From Nocardioides sp. J54 (GTDB lineage: Bacteria > Actinomycetota > Actinomycetes > Propionibacteriales > Nocardioidaceae), in contig NZ_JAER01000005.1 in assembly GCF_000519005.1 (NCBI RefSeq), positions 51,425 to 115,424 of the forward strand: a DNA stretch of 64,000 nt, written 5' to 3'. The notes beneath the pieces were generated by a model, which was not told where the DNA came from, made no database searches, and saw only the letters and a list, made by a program, of their open reading frames with translations. Position 1 is the stretch's first letter. The number at the start of each line of letters is the position of its first letter. Positions 34,946 through 42,002 of this stretch are shown in pieces. The position numbers were made by a program, and so were the translations under genes.

Positions 34946-36118
34946 TCACGCGGCGCGGCCTGCGGCCCGCCGCGGGAGCAGGAGGCGTCGTACCGCGCGC
35001 AGGGCGGCGGAGAGACGCAGCGCGAGCGCCTGCGGGACGCCGGTCCACGCGGTGCGGGACCGCACGGGGTAGGCGGCGTGCGCCGGCAGCACCAGGGCCA
35101 CCGCCGTGTGCTGCAGGTCGGCCGGTGAGCTGCTGGTGGCCAGCCGGTGGCGGAAGCCGATGGCACCGCCGACGCCGCCGCCGAATCCGGAGGGCACCTC
35201 GGCCGCGTGGTTGCGCAGCACCTGCGCCAGGAACGCGGGCGGCGTGCGGTCCAGCTGCGCGTGCACGCTCGCCGGCACCCCCTGCGGCAGGCCGACGGTC
35301 GTGCGGGCCGCGGCCAGCGAGCGGACCGCCGCGGGCCGCAGCGGGCCGTCGAGCACGCCGGGCTCCCGGCATAGTCGGCGCAGGTCGGCCAGCGTGCGCA
35401 GCCACACCCAGCCCTCGCGGTGGGCGGCGAGGTGCCGCAGGGCGTCGTACCGGCCCAGGGTCGGGACCTTCGCGTCGCCGATCACGACCGGCTCGGCGCG
35501 GGCGAGCAGCTCGCGGAACGGCGGGTGGGCGTCGGGCGTGATCTCCAGGCGCCAGTGCAGGTCGACGTCGGCGCCCTCGCCGCGGTAGGTGAGCGCGTTG
35601 CCCCACCGGCTCACGTGCCGCCACGACCAGGTCCCCGGCTCCACGCGCACCCCGTCGCGCAGGCGCCACCCGGCACCGGTCAGGGCGCGGTGGGCGGCCA
35701 CGAGCTGGTCGGGGGCGACGAGCAGGTCGACGTCGCCGGGGCCACGGGCGTCGGCCCGCCCGGTGGTCTGCACCGCGAGCGCCTGGCCCTTGAACACCAG
35801 GGCATCGACCCCGGCAGCATCGAGGAGCTCCCACGCACGCACTGTGTCGAGGGTCTGCAGCAGCACCCGCTGCCGAGCCAGGAGGCGCCAGCGGTCGAGC
35901 AGCCCAACCAGCTCCGCGGGCAGCCCGAGCGCGTCGGCGTGGGTGCGCAGCAGCTCCTGCACGCGGTGCCGCTGGGCGGTCGCGAAGAGGGCCCGGGCGG
36001 CGTACCCGTCGAGGGAGACCCCGGGGGCCGCGGCCCCCTCCTCGGCCGCGAGCGCGGCACGCACCAGCGCCGTGACGACGGCGCGGGCGGGGTCCGGCCT
36101 GCCGGAGGGAACGGTCAC
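34946..36118 (-). CDS. Nucleotidyltransferase-fold protein (PF14907 type) of the RiPP locus
   Basis: A 390-residue protein with the uncharacterised nucleotidyltransferase pattern: VFKGQALAV (Lys110-Gly111) followed by GPGDVDLLV (Asp129 and Asp131, likely metal ligands), then VDLHWRLE, and a helical C-terminus. PF14907 proteins are found in a subset of lasso-peptide clusters with HPr-kinase-like enzymes, where they are thought to modify the peptide or its phosphate further. The GTG at 36118 faces the precursor gene across 229 bp. The C-terminal 40 residues are Arg/Ala/Leu-rich. Membership of the locus is inferred from this divergent layout and family co-occurrence. Confidence 0.82.
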   Translation of the reverse strand: MTVPSGRPDPARAVVTALVRAALAAEEGAAAPGVSLDGYAARALFATAQRHRVQELLRTHADALGLPAELVGLLDRWRLLARQRVLLQTLDTVRAWELLDAAGVDALVFKGQALAVQTTGRADARGPGDVDLLVAPDQLVAAHRALTGAGWRLRDGVRVEPGTWSWRHVSRWGNALTYRGEGADVDLHWRLEITPDAHPPFRELLARAEPVVIGDAKVPTLGRYDALRHLAAHREGWVWLRTLADLRRLCREPGVLDGPLRPAAVRSLAAARTTVGLPQGVPASVHAQLDRTPPAFLAQVLRNHAAEVPSGFGGGVGGAIGFRHRLATSSSPADLQHTAVALVLPAHAAYPVRSRTAWTGVPQALALRLSAALRAVRRLLLPRRAAGRAA

Positions 36119-36209
36119 GCAGCCGAGGGTGGCACCGCCGGGTCCCGCGCGGTGCCGGAACGGGCGAATCCACCCGCGAATCCATCGGAAACGATCCTTG
36201 CGGACGAGC

Positions 36210-36311
36210 GGTCAACGGTGACGGGTCGACCGCGAAGGTAAAAACTTCACCGATCGGCCGGCACGGGCGTTCCCTCGGGCCCAGAGTTCCGTTTCAACGG
36301 TCAACGGAGAC
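36210..36311. promoter_or_regulatory. Direct repeats in the divergent RiPP promoter region
   Basis: GGTCAACGGTGAC (36210-36222) and GGTCAACGGAGAC (36299-36311) match at 12 of 13 positions, 89 bp apart, between the divergent nucleotidyltransferase and precursor genes. A short inverted repeat GCGGTC/GACCGC surrounds the first. They may bind a shared regulator. An AT-rich GGTAAAAAC at about 36237 could belong to a promoter. Confidence 0.45.
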
Positions 36312-36347
36312 CTCCCTCCCTCCGTCCGTCATCCCGAGGAGTCGCTC

Positions 36348-36449
36348 ATGAAGCAGACCTACACCCCGCCGGTGCTCGAGTCCCTCAGCCTCCGGGCCAC
36401 CCAGGACCTCGAGCTCGACCTCGACATCATCATCGGCATCGGCAGCTGA
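36348..36449 (+). CDS. RiPP (lasso-like) precursor peptide
   Basis: A 33-residue peptide with strong GAGGAG 6 nt before the ATG. Residues 5-10, YTPPVL, match the YxxPxL leader motif that lasso B1/PqqD proteins recognise. The second half is alternating acidic and hydrophobic (ELDLDIII), followed by GIGS. The final residue is Ser33, which suits the adjacent kinase: HPr-kinase-like enzymes in paeninodin-type clusters phosphorylate the precursor C-terminal Ser. No canonical Thr-x-Gly cleavage point exists; Thr18-Gln19 followed by Asp20 is the nearest match, giving a 14-residue acidic core. The stop overlaps the start of the B2 gene. Confidence 0.78.
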   Translation: MKQTYTPPVLESLSLRATQDLELDLDIIIGIGS

Positions 36450-36895
36450 GTCCGGCCAGCCGGCTGTCGGTCGCGGCGGCCTGGCTGCTGCTGGGGGCCA
36501 CCCGGCTGCTCACGCTCGCCCTGCCCTCCGCGGTGGTGCGCCACCTGCTGGGCGGACGAGGCACACCGGACGCGACGGGGCCCGGATGGGGACCGGCCCC
36601 GTCGCCAGCCGGAGCGCGTGAGCTCGGGCGCGCCCGACGCATCGGCTGGGTCGTGCGCACCGCGGCCTCCCGCACGCCCTGGCGGTCCGACTGCTTCCCG
36701 CAGGCACTGACCGCCCGCCTGCTGCTGCGCGCTGCCCGCGTGCCGCACACCGTCACCTTCGGCCTGCGCCGCGACGCCGCCGGACAGCTCAAGGCCCACG
36801 TCTGGGTCGCCGCCGGCGAGGTCGCCGTCACCGGCGGTTCCAGCGACGCCTGGACCCGCGTCGGCGGCGCCGCGTGGGCGCCGCGACGCCCCTGA
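36446..36895 (+). CDS. Lasso-peptide-type B2 protein (transglutaminase-like leader protease)
   Basis: Cysteine protease that removes the leader peptide in lasso biosynthesis. The core has the catalytic Cys in RSDCFPQALTARLLLRAA and His in LKAHVWV. The N-terminal hydrophobic helix (AAAWLLLGATRLLTLALP) is family-typical. Coding similarity reaches back to the precursor stop, but no ATG, GTG or TTG lies in frame there. The first conventional start, GTG 36533, would remove the first 29 codons, including this helix. I therefore place the start at CTG 36446, overlapping the precursor stop as CTGA, like the GTGA/ATGA couplings elsewhere. A frameshifted or truncated gene is the alternative. Product 149 or 120 residues. 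Confidence 0.75.
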   Translation: MSPASRLSVAAAWLLLGATRLLTLALPSAVVRHLLGGRGTPDATGPGWGPAPSPAGARELGRARRIGWVVRTAASRTPWRSDCFPQALTARLLLRAARVPHTVTFGLRRDAAGQLKAHVWVAAGEVAVTGGSSDAWTRVGGAAWAPRRP

Positions 36896-36914
36896 CCCGA
36901 CCACCAGGACCGCC

Positions 36915-37889
36915 ATGCACACCGGCTACGGACTCCTCGTCGACAGCGACCTCCCGCTGCCCGAGCTGGCGCCTGCCCCGTCCACCGGTACGCCGGACGT
37001 GGTCATCCGCACCGGCTCGGTGCCTCCCCCGGGGGCCGACGCCTCCCTGCTCCCGCTCGGCCTGTGGCTCGACGGCGAGCGCATCGGCCTCGACGTCCCC
37101 GACGTCGGCCGGTTCGCCGTCGACCGCGGCACCGCGATCACCGTCGACGCCCTCCCCGGCACCGCACCGGACGTGGTGCGGCTGTTCCTGCTCGGCACCG
37201 CCTTCGGCGCGCTGATGCTCCAGCGCGGCCACCTGGTGCTGCACGGCAACGCGTTCCGCGTCGGCGACGCGTGTGCGGTCGTGCTGGGCCACTCCGGCGC
37301 CGGGAAGTCCACGCTCGCCGCGGAGATGCACCGGCGCGGCTTCGACGTGCTCAGCGACGACGTCGTGCCCGTCGACGCGCAGGGCCGGGCGCTGCCCGGC
37401 TGGCCGCGGATCAAGCTCTGGCAGGACGCCCTGGACCGGCTGGGTCGCGACAGCGCGGGGTTGCGCCGGGTGCGGGCCGAGCACGCCAAGTTCCACGTGC
37501 CCCTGGACCGTCCCGCGCTCGAGCCGCTGCCGGTGCGCTGGCTCTACGCCCTCGACCGGCACGACGGCCCGCTGCGGCTCACGCCGGTGACCGGCGCGGC
37601 GGTGTTCACCACGCTGCACGAGCACAGCTACCGCAACGAGCTGCTCGTGGGTCCGCACCGTCGTACCCACCTGGCGCGGAGCGCCGTCCTCGCCGCGAGC
37701 GCGCGGCTGGCGCGGCTCGACCGGCCGCGCGGCACCGACTCGGTCGCAGCGTCGGCCGACGCCGTGCTCGCCGACATCGGGCGCGACGTCCCGCTCGACC
37801 TCCTCGACCCGGGCGACCTGCCCGGCCTGCCCGGCCTGCCCGACCTGCCCGCCGTACGAGAGGACCACCATGCCCAAGCGCTCCGCTGA
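36915..37889 (+). CDS. HPr-kinase-like peptide kinase
   Basis: A 324-residue kinase of the HprK-related group found in RiPP loci. LVLHGNAF (108-115) precedes Walker A GHSGAGKST (125-133). FDVLSDDVVPV (143-153) holds the two acidic residues that bind metal and activate the serine. PGWPRIKLW and ALDRH follow as in paeninodin-type kinases. It lacks the N-terminal domain of true HPr kinase. Expected role: phosphorylate the precursor, most likely Ser33. The C-terminus ends in a Pro-Gly-Leu-Asp repeat of low complexity. The ATG at 36915 has AGGA upstream. Its end overlaps the PqqD gene by 20 bp. Confidence 0.85.
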   Translation: MHTGYGLLVDSDLPLPELAPAPSTGTPDVVIRTGSVPPPGADASLLPLGLWLDGERIGLDVPDVGRFAVDRGTAITVDALPGTAPDVVRLFLLGTAFGALMLQRGHLVLHGNAFRVGDACAVVLGHSGAGKSTLAAEMHRRGFDVLSDDVVPVDAQGRALPGWPRIKLWQDALDRLGRDSAGLRRVRAEHAKFHVPLDRPALEPLPVRWLYALDRHDGPLRLTPVTGAAVFTTLHEHSYRNELLVGPHRRTHLARSAVLAASARLARLDRPRGTDSVAASADAVLADIGRDVPLDLLDPGDLPGLPGLPDLPAVREDHHAQALR

Positions 37890-38166
37890 CCAGGCCACCG
37901 CGACCCGCTGGGTCCGCGACGACGCCCTGCAGGCCGTCGAGATGAACGGCGAGTTCGTGATGATGGGGGTCGACCAGGGCGAGTACTACGCCGTCAAGGG
38001 CGTCGCCGCGACCCTGTGGCGCCACCTCGCCGAGCCGCGCGACGTCGACGCGCTGTGCGCCCTCGTCGCCGAGGAGTACGACGTCACGCCGGACGCCTGC
38101 CGGGCCGACGTCGAGGCGTTCGTCGACCAGCTGCACGGCAGGGGCATGGTGCACCCGGCCGCCTGA
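37870..38166 (+). CDS. PqqD/lasso B1-type precursor recognition protein
   Basis: A 98-residue RiPP recognition element. The winged-helix PqqD fold is visible: ALQAVEMNGEFVMMGVDQGEYYAVKGVAATLWRHL, then ALCALVAEEYDVTPDACRADVEAFVDQLHGRGMV. In lasso systems B1 binds the YxxP leader and delivers the peptide to B2. The ATG at 37870 has GAGAGG 6 nt upstream and overlaps the kinase gene, so it is the fourth gene of the A-B2-K-B1 operon. No transporter or macrolactam synthetase follows; the next gene is on the other strand. Confidence 0.88.
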   Translation: MPKRSADQATATRWVRDDALQAVEMNGEFVMMGVDQGEYYAVKGVAATLWRHLAEPRDVDALCALVAEEYDVTPDACRADVEAFVDQLHGRGMVHPAA

Positions 38167-38192
38167 CGGCCGCGTCCGCGACGCGCGGGTGG

Positions 38193-38882
38193 TCAGGCCA
38201 GGGCGCGGTCCAGCGCCGCCTTCACGTGCAGCGTCGTGCACGGGATGACCGGGATCTCGGAGTCGGCCTGGCGGATGAGCAGCTCGAGCTCGGAGCAGCC
38301 GAGGATCACGCCACCGGCGCCGGCGTCCCACAGCTCGCTGATCATCTCGACCACGGATCGGCGGGAGTCGTCGAGCACCTTCCCGTGCACCAGCTCGTCG
38401 TAGATGATCCGGTTCAGCTCGTCGTGGTGCGCGGCGTCCGGCACCACGACCTCGAGCCCGTGGCTGGCGATCCGGTCGGTGAAGAAGGTGCGCGACATCG
38501 CGAACTTCGTCCCGAGCAGGGCGACGGTCTCCACGCCCTCGGCCTTCGTGGCCTCCGCGACGACGTCACCGAGGTGCAGCAACGGGATGGAGACCGCGTC
38601 CTGGACCTGCTCGGCGACCCGGTGGAAGGTCGTCGTGCAGAGCATGAGGAAGTCGGCGCCGGCCCGCTCGACCGAGGTGGCCGCATCGCGCAGGACGGTC
38701 GCGACGCCGTCCCAGTCCTCCGCCTCCTGCAGGGCGGTGACCTCGGCGAAGTCGACCGACGCCATCACCGTCCTCGCGGAGTGGAAGCCGCCGAGGCGCT
38801 CCTCGACCCCACGGTTGAGGGCCTCGTAGTAGGCCGCACTGCTCTCCCAGGACATTCCGCCGACGAGGCCGATGGTCTGCAT
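38193..38882 (-). CDS. Aspartate/glutamate racemase-family protein
   Basis: A 229-residue cofactor-independent racemase. [17 protein letters not shown] at the N-terminus is diagnostic of the aspartate racemase group. The two catalytic cysteines are in LMLCTTTFH (first, with Thr where CNT is usual) and LGCSELELL (second). It would supply D-aspartate or a related D-amino acid, for example for peptidoglycan. The ATG at 38882 has TACACT 6 nt upstream (leaderless). It converges with the RiPP operon and is divergent from typA; a link to the RiPP is possible but unsupported. Confidence 0.9.
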   Translation of the reverse strand: MQTIGLVGGMSWESSAAYYEALNRGVEERLGGFHSARTVMASVDFAEVTALQEAEDWDGVATVLRDAATSVERAGADFLMLCTTTFHRVAEQVQDAVSIPLLHLGDVVAEATKAEGVETVALLGTKFAMSRTFFTDRIASHGLEVVVPDAAHHDELNRIIYDELVHGKVLDDSRRSVVEMISELWDAGAGGVILGCSELELLIRQADSEIPVIPCTTLHVKAALDRALA

Positions 38883-38948
38883 CCGGGCAGTGTAGGGCGT
38901 CCGCGACGATGCGGGTGGGAAGGTCCGCCGCCAGTAGGCTGGTCGTTC

Positions 38949-40844
38949 GTGTCCAAGACTCGTCGCACTGACCTCCGCAACGTCGCCATCGTGGCGCACG
39001 TCGACCACGGCAAGACCACCCTCGTCGACGCGATGCTCCACCAGGCCGGCGCCTTCAGCGCCCACGAGGCCGAGGGCGTCGCGGAGCGGGTCATGGACTC
39101 CGGTGACCTCGAGCGCGAGAAGGGCATCACGATCCTCGCGAAGAACACCGCGATCCGCTACACCGGCGCCCACGCGCCGGAGGGCGGGATGACGATCAAC
39201 ATCATCGACACCCCCGGCCACGCTGACTTCGGTGGCGAGGTCGAGCGCGGCCTGTCGATGGTCGACGGCATCGTGCTGCTGGTCGACGCCTCGGAGGGCC
39301 CGCTCCCCCAGACCCGCTTCGTGCTGCGCAAGGCGCTCAACGCCGGCATGCCGGTGATCCTCGTGGTCAACAAGACCGACCGCGGCGACGCCCGGATCGA
39401 CGAGGTCGTCGACGAGACCTACGAGCTGTTCATGGACCTGCTCGACGACTCGCACAGCCAGGACGCCCTGGACTTCCCGGTGGTCTACGCCTCGGGCAAG
39501 GCCGGCATCGCCTCGCTGGAGAAGCCGGCGAACGCCAGCCTCCCGGCCGGCGACAACCTCGAGCCGCTCTTCCAGACGATCCTCGAGACCATCCCGGCCC
39601 CGGAGTACGACGAGGGCGCCCCGCTGCAGGCCCACGTCACCAACCTCGACGCCTCCCCCTTCCTCGGTCGCCTCGCGCTGCTGCGCATCAAGCAGGGCAC
39701 CCTGAAGAAGGGCCAGCAGGTCGCGTGGATGCGTCGCGACGGCGACGTCAAGAACGTCAAGATCACCGAGCTCCTCATCACCGAGGGCCTCGAGCGCAAG
39801 CCCGGCGAGTCCGCGGGCCCCGGCGACATCGTCGCCGTCGCCGGCATCCCGGACATCACCATCGGCGAGACCCTCGCCGACCCGGAGAACCCGGTCGCGC
39901 TGCCGCTCATCCACGTCGACGAGCCGGCCATCTCGATGACCATCGGCACCAACACCTCCCCGCTGGTCGGCAAGGGCGGCAAGGGCCACAAGGTCACCGC
40001 CCGCCTGGTCAAGGACCGTCTCGACTCCGAGCTGATCGGCAACGTGTCGCTGCGCGTGCTGCCGACCGAGCGCCCCGACGCGTGGGAGGTGCAGGGCCGC
40101 GGCGAGCTGGCGCTGGCCATCCTGGTCGAGCAGATGCGCCGCGAGGGCTACGAGCTGACCGTCGGCAAGCCGCAGGTGGTCACCCGCGAGGTCGACGGCA
40201 AACTGCACGAGCCGTACGAGCGCCTCACCATCGACGCCCCCGAGGAGTTCCTCGGCACGATCACCGAGCTGCTCGCCAACCGCAAGGGCCGCATGGAGGG
40301 CATGACGAACCACGGCACCGGCTGGGTGCGGATGGAGTTCATCGTCCCCGCCCGCGGCCTGATCGGCTTCCGCACCGACTTCCTCACCGAGACCCGCGGC
40401 ACCGGCATCGCGCACTCCATCTCGGAGGGCTACTTCCCGTGGGCCGGCGAGATCCGCTCGCGCCAGTCCGGCTCGCTGGTCGCCGACCGCGCGGGCGCGG
40501 CCACGGCGTACGCGATGACCTCGCTGCAGGAGCGCGGCGTGCTCTTCGTGGAGCCCGGCACCGAGGTCTACGAGGGCATGATCGTCGGCGAGAACTCCCG
40601 CGCCGACGACATGGACGTCAACATCACCAAGGAGAAGCAGCAGACCAACATCCGGTCCGCCACCTCCGACAACTTCGAGAAGCTCATCCCGCCGAAGAAG
40701 CTCTCCCTCGAGCAGTGCCTGGAGTTCTGCCGCGAGGACGAGTGCGTCGAGATCACGCCGGAGACGGTGCGGATCCGCAAGGTCATCCTCGACCAGAACG
40801 AGCGCGGGAAGATCGCGAGCCGAGCGCGTAAGGCGAACAAGTAG
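38949..40844 (+). CDS. typA: Translational GTPase TypA/BipA
   Basis: Ribosome-binding GTPase involved in stress adaptation and 50S assembly, 631 residues. G motifs are AHVDHGKTT (G1), DTPGHADF (G3), NKTD (G4) and YASGKAG (G5 region). Domains II and III follow, then the BipA-specific C-terminal domain ([44 protein letters not shown]). The GTG at 38949 lies 8 nt after TAGGCT. A rho-independent hairpin follows the gene. Confidence 0.97.
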   Translation: MSKTRRTDLRNVAIVAHVDHGKTTLVDAMLHQAGAFSAHEAEGVAERVMDSGDLEREKGITILAKNTAIRYTGAHAPEGGMTINIIDTPGHADFGGEVERGLSMVDGIVLLVDASEGPLPQTRFVLRKALNAGMPVILVVNKTDRGDARIDEVVDETYELFMDLLDDSHSQDALDFPVVYASGKAGIASLEKPANASLPAGDNLEPLFQTILETIPAPEYDEGAPLQAHVTNLDASPFLGRLALLRIKQGTLKKGQQVAWMRRDGDVKNVKITELLITEGLERKPGESAGPGDIVAVAGIPDITIGETLADPENPVALPLIHVDEPAISMTIGTNTSPLVGKGGKGHKVTARLVKDRLDSELIGNVSLRVLPTERPDAWEVQGRGELALAILVEQMRREGYELTVGKPQVVTREVDGKLHEPYERLTIDAPEEFLGTITELLANRKGRMEGMTNHGTGWVRMEFIVPARGLIGFRTDFLTETRGTGIAHSISEGYFPWAGEIRSRQSGSLVADRAGAATAYAMTSLQERGVLFVEPGTEVYEGMIVGENSRADDMDVNITKEKQQTNIRSATSDNFEKLIPPKKLSLEQCLEFCREDECVEITPETVRIRKVILDQNERGKIASRARKANK

Positions 40845-40864
40845 CCCGCCGCTTGCCAGAAGGA

Positions 40865-40892
40865 GCCCGTCGCGAAGAGATTCGCGGCGGGC
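40865..40892 (+). terminator. typA terminator
   Basis: GCCCGTCGCGAA-GAGA-TTCGCGGCGGGC forms a 12-bp stem with one G-U pair, followed by TTCTGCTCTTC, a T-rich run, 21 bp after the typA stop. Confidence 0.8.
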
Positions 40893-40964
40893 TTCTGCTC
40901 TTCGCCGGTCAGTCGGCGTGCGCACTGGCACTGGAGGGGAGTCACAGGGGCACCAGCGGTCACA

Positions 40965-41132
40965 GGAATCACCGCTCCGGTGGCGATTCCCGAACTTGTT
41001 GACTGCTGTAGCGGCCACCAAGTCCCAGGAACGGCCACCAGGTACGTCGGTCCGGCAGCCCAGACGCACCTGCTGCCCCACCAGCCCCACCAGACCCACC
41101 AGCCTCGAGAATCACCACCCAGGCGGTGATTC
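40965..41132. repeat. Composite palindromic element, family C (copy 2)
   Basis: GGAATCACCGC...GTGGCGATTCC (40965-40990) is followed at once by CGAACTTGTTGAC (40991-41003), then GC-rich tandem CACCAG units, then GAATCACCACC...GGCGGTGATTC (41109-41132). The order palindrome, CGAACTTGYTGAC, palindrome is the same as at 26455-26582. It occupies most of the 463-bp gap after typA; no gene is visible there. Confidence 0.78.
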
Positions 41133-41173
41133 CCGGCGGCGCGCACCCACGGCACCGCCGCCCTCCCAGCCAC

Positions 41174-41264
41174 GACTGCTGTGACCGACTGCTGTGACCC
41201 GGGTCACCCGCCACAACCCTGATCATGGACGGCCCCGAAACGGTCCCGCGGCGGTGGTTAGCGT
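41174..41264 (+). promoter_or_regulatory. Nitroreductase promoter region
   Basis: Two tandem copies of GACTGCTGTGACC (41174-41186, 41187-41199) run into the palindrome GTGACCCGGGTCAC (41194-41207). TAGCGT at 41259-41264 is a plausible -10, leaving a leader of about 37 nt before the GTG at 41308. The palindrome would lie upstream of the -35 region, so an activator site is possible. Confidence 0.45.
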
Positions 41265-41307
41265 GCGGAGTCGACCTGTCGAGGGACGGGCGAGGAGAGG
41301 AGCCACC

Positions 41308-41976
41308 GTGAGCTTCGAGGAGCTGATGTCGACCCGCTGGAGCTGTCGGGAGTTCCTGCCCGAGACGCTCGACGAGGAGACGCTGACCCGGCTCTTCACC
41401 GCCGCCCAGCGCACGGCCTCGTGGTGCAACACGCAGTCCTGGGGTGTGCACCTGCTCTCCGGCGATGCCGCGGAGTGGCTCGGTAAAGAGTTGCTCGCCC
41501 GGGTGTCGTCCGGCTCCCCCGGTGCGGCGGACTTCCCGGTGCCCACGACCTACAGCGGGGTCTACGCCGACCGCCGCCGCGCCGCCGGGCACGGCCTCTA
41601 CGAGGTGCTCGGCATCGAGCGGTCCGACTCCATGGGCCGGCTCGAGCAGATGCTGCGCAACTTCACCTTCTTCGGCGCCCCGCACGTCGCGATCGTCACC
41701 GCCGACGCCGAGCACGGGACCTACGGCGCCATCGACTGCGGCGGGTACGTCGCCAACCTGATGAACGCCGCCCACGACCTCGGCCTGGGCTCGATCGCGC
41801 AGGGTGCCATCGCGATGCACTCCGACGCGGTCCGCGAGCTGCTCGACCTGCCCGAGGACCGGCTCGTCGTCTGCGCGGTCTCGTTCGGCAGGCCCGCGTC
41901 GGGCCACCCGGTCAACAGCTTCCGCACCGAGCGCGCGTCGCTCGACGAGGTCGTCACCCGGGTCGAGCGACCGTGA
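41308..41976 (+). CDS. Nitroreductase-family protein
   Basis: A 222-residue FMN-dependent oxidoreductase. The N-terminus STRWSCREFLPE is the FMN-phosphate binding motif (R-S-x-R-x-F type, here RWSCREF). SWCNTQSWGVHLL and the C-terminal AHDLGLGSIAQGA, VCAVSFGRPASGHPVNSFRTER segment are family-typical. It may act on nitro compounds, quinones or an unknown natural substrate. The GTG at 41308 follows GAGGAGAGGAG. The frame ends 26 bp before the ATG chosen for the ligase gene, so they may be one unit. Confidence 0.9.
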   Translation: MSFEELMSTRWSCREFLPETLDEETLTRLFTAAQRTASWCNTQSWGVHLLSGDAAEWLGKELLARVSSGSPGAADFPVPTTYSGVYADRRRAAGHGLYEVLGIERSDSMGRLEQMLRNFTFFGAPHVAIVTADAEHGTYGAIDCGGYVANLMNAAHDLGLGSIAQGAIAMHSDAVRELLDLPEDRLVVCAVSFGRPASGHPVNSFRTERASLDEVVTRVERP

Positions 41977-42002
41977 CCGCCGAGCCGGTTAGCCTCGACG
42001 CC

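Noticed and set aside
36359..36922. 187-codon minus-strand frame opposite the precursor and B2 genes
   Set aside because: No motif and no start signals; the plus-strand genes carry recognisable catalytic Cys/His residues and a leader motif.
38193..38882. Aspartate racemase as a member of the RiPP locus
   Set aside because: It converges on the operon, has its own leaderless promoter, and racemases of this type are common housekeeping genes; proximity alone is not enough.
38193..41099. Aspartate racemase frame extended over the whole of typA
   Set aside because: Homology begins at the ATG at 38882; the upstream part is the antisense of typA and merely lacks stops.
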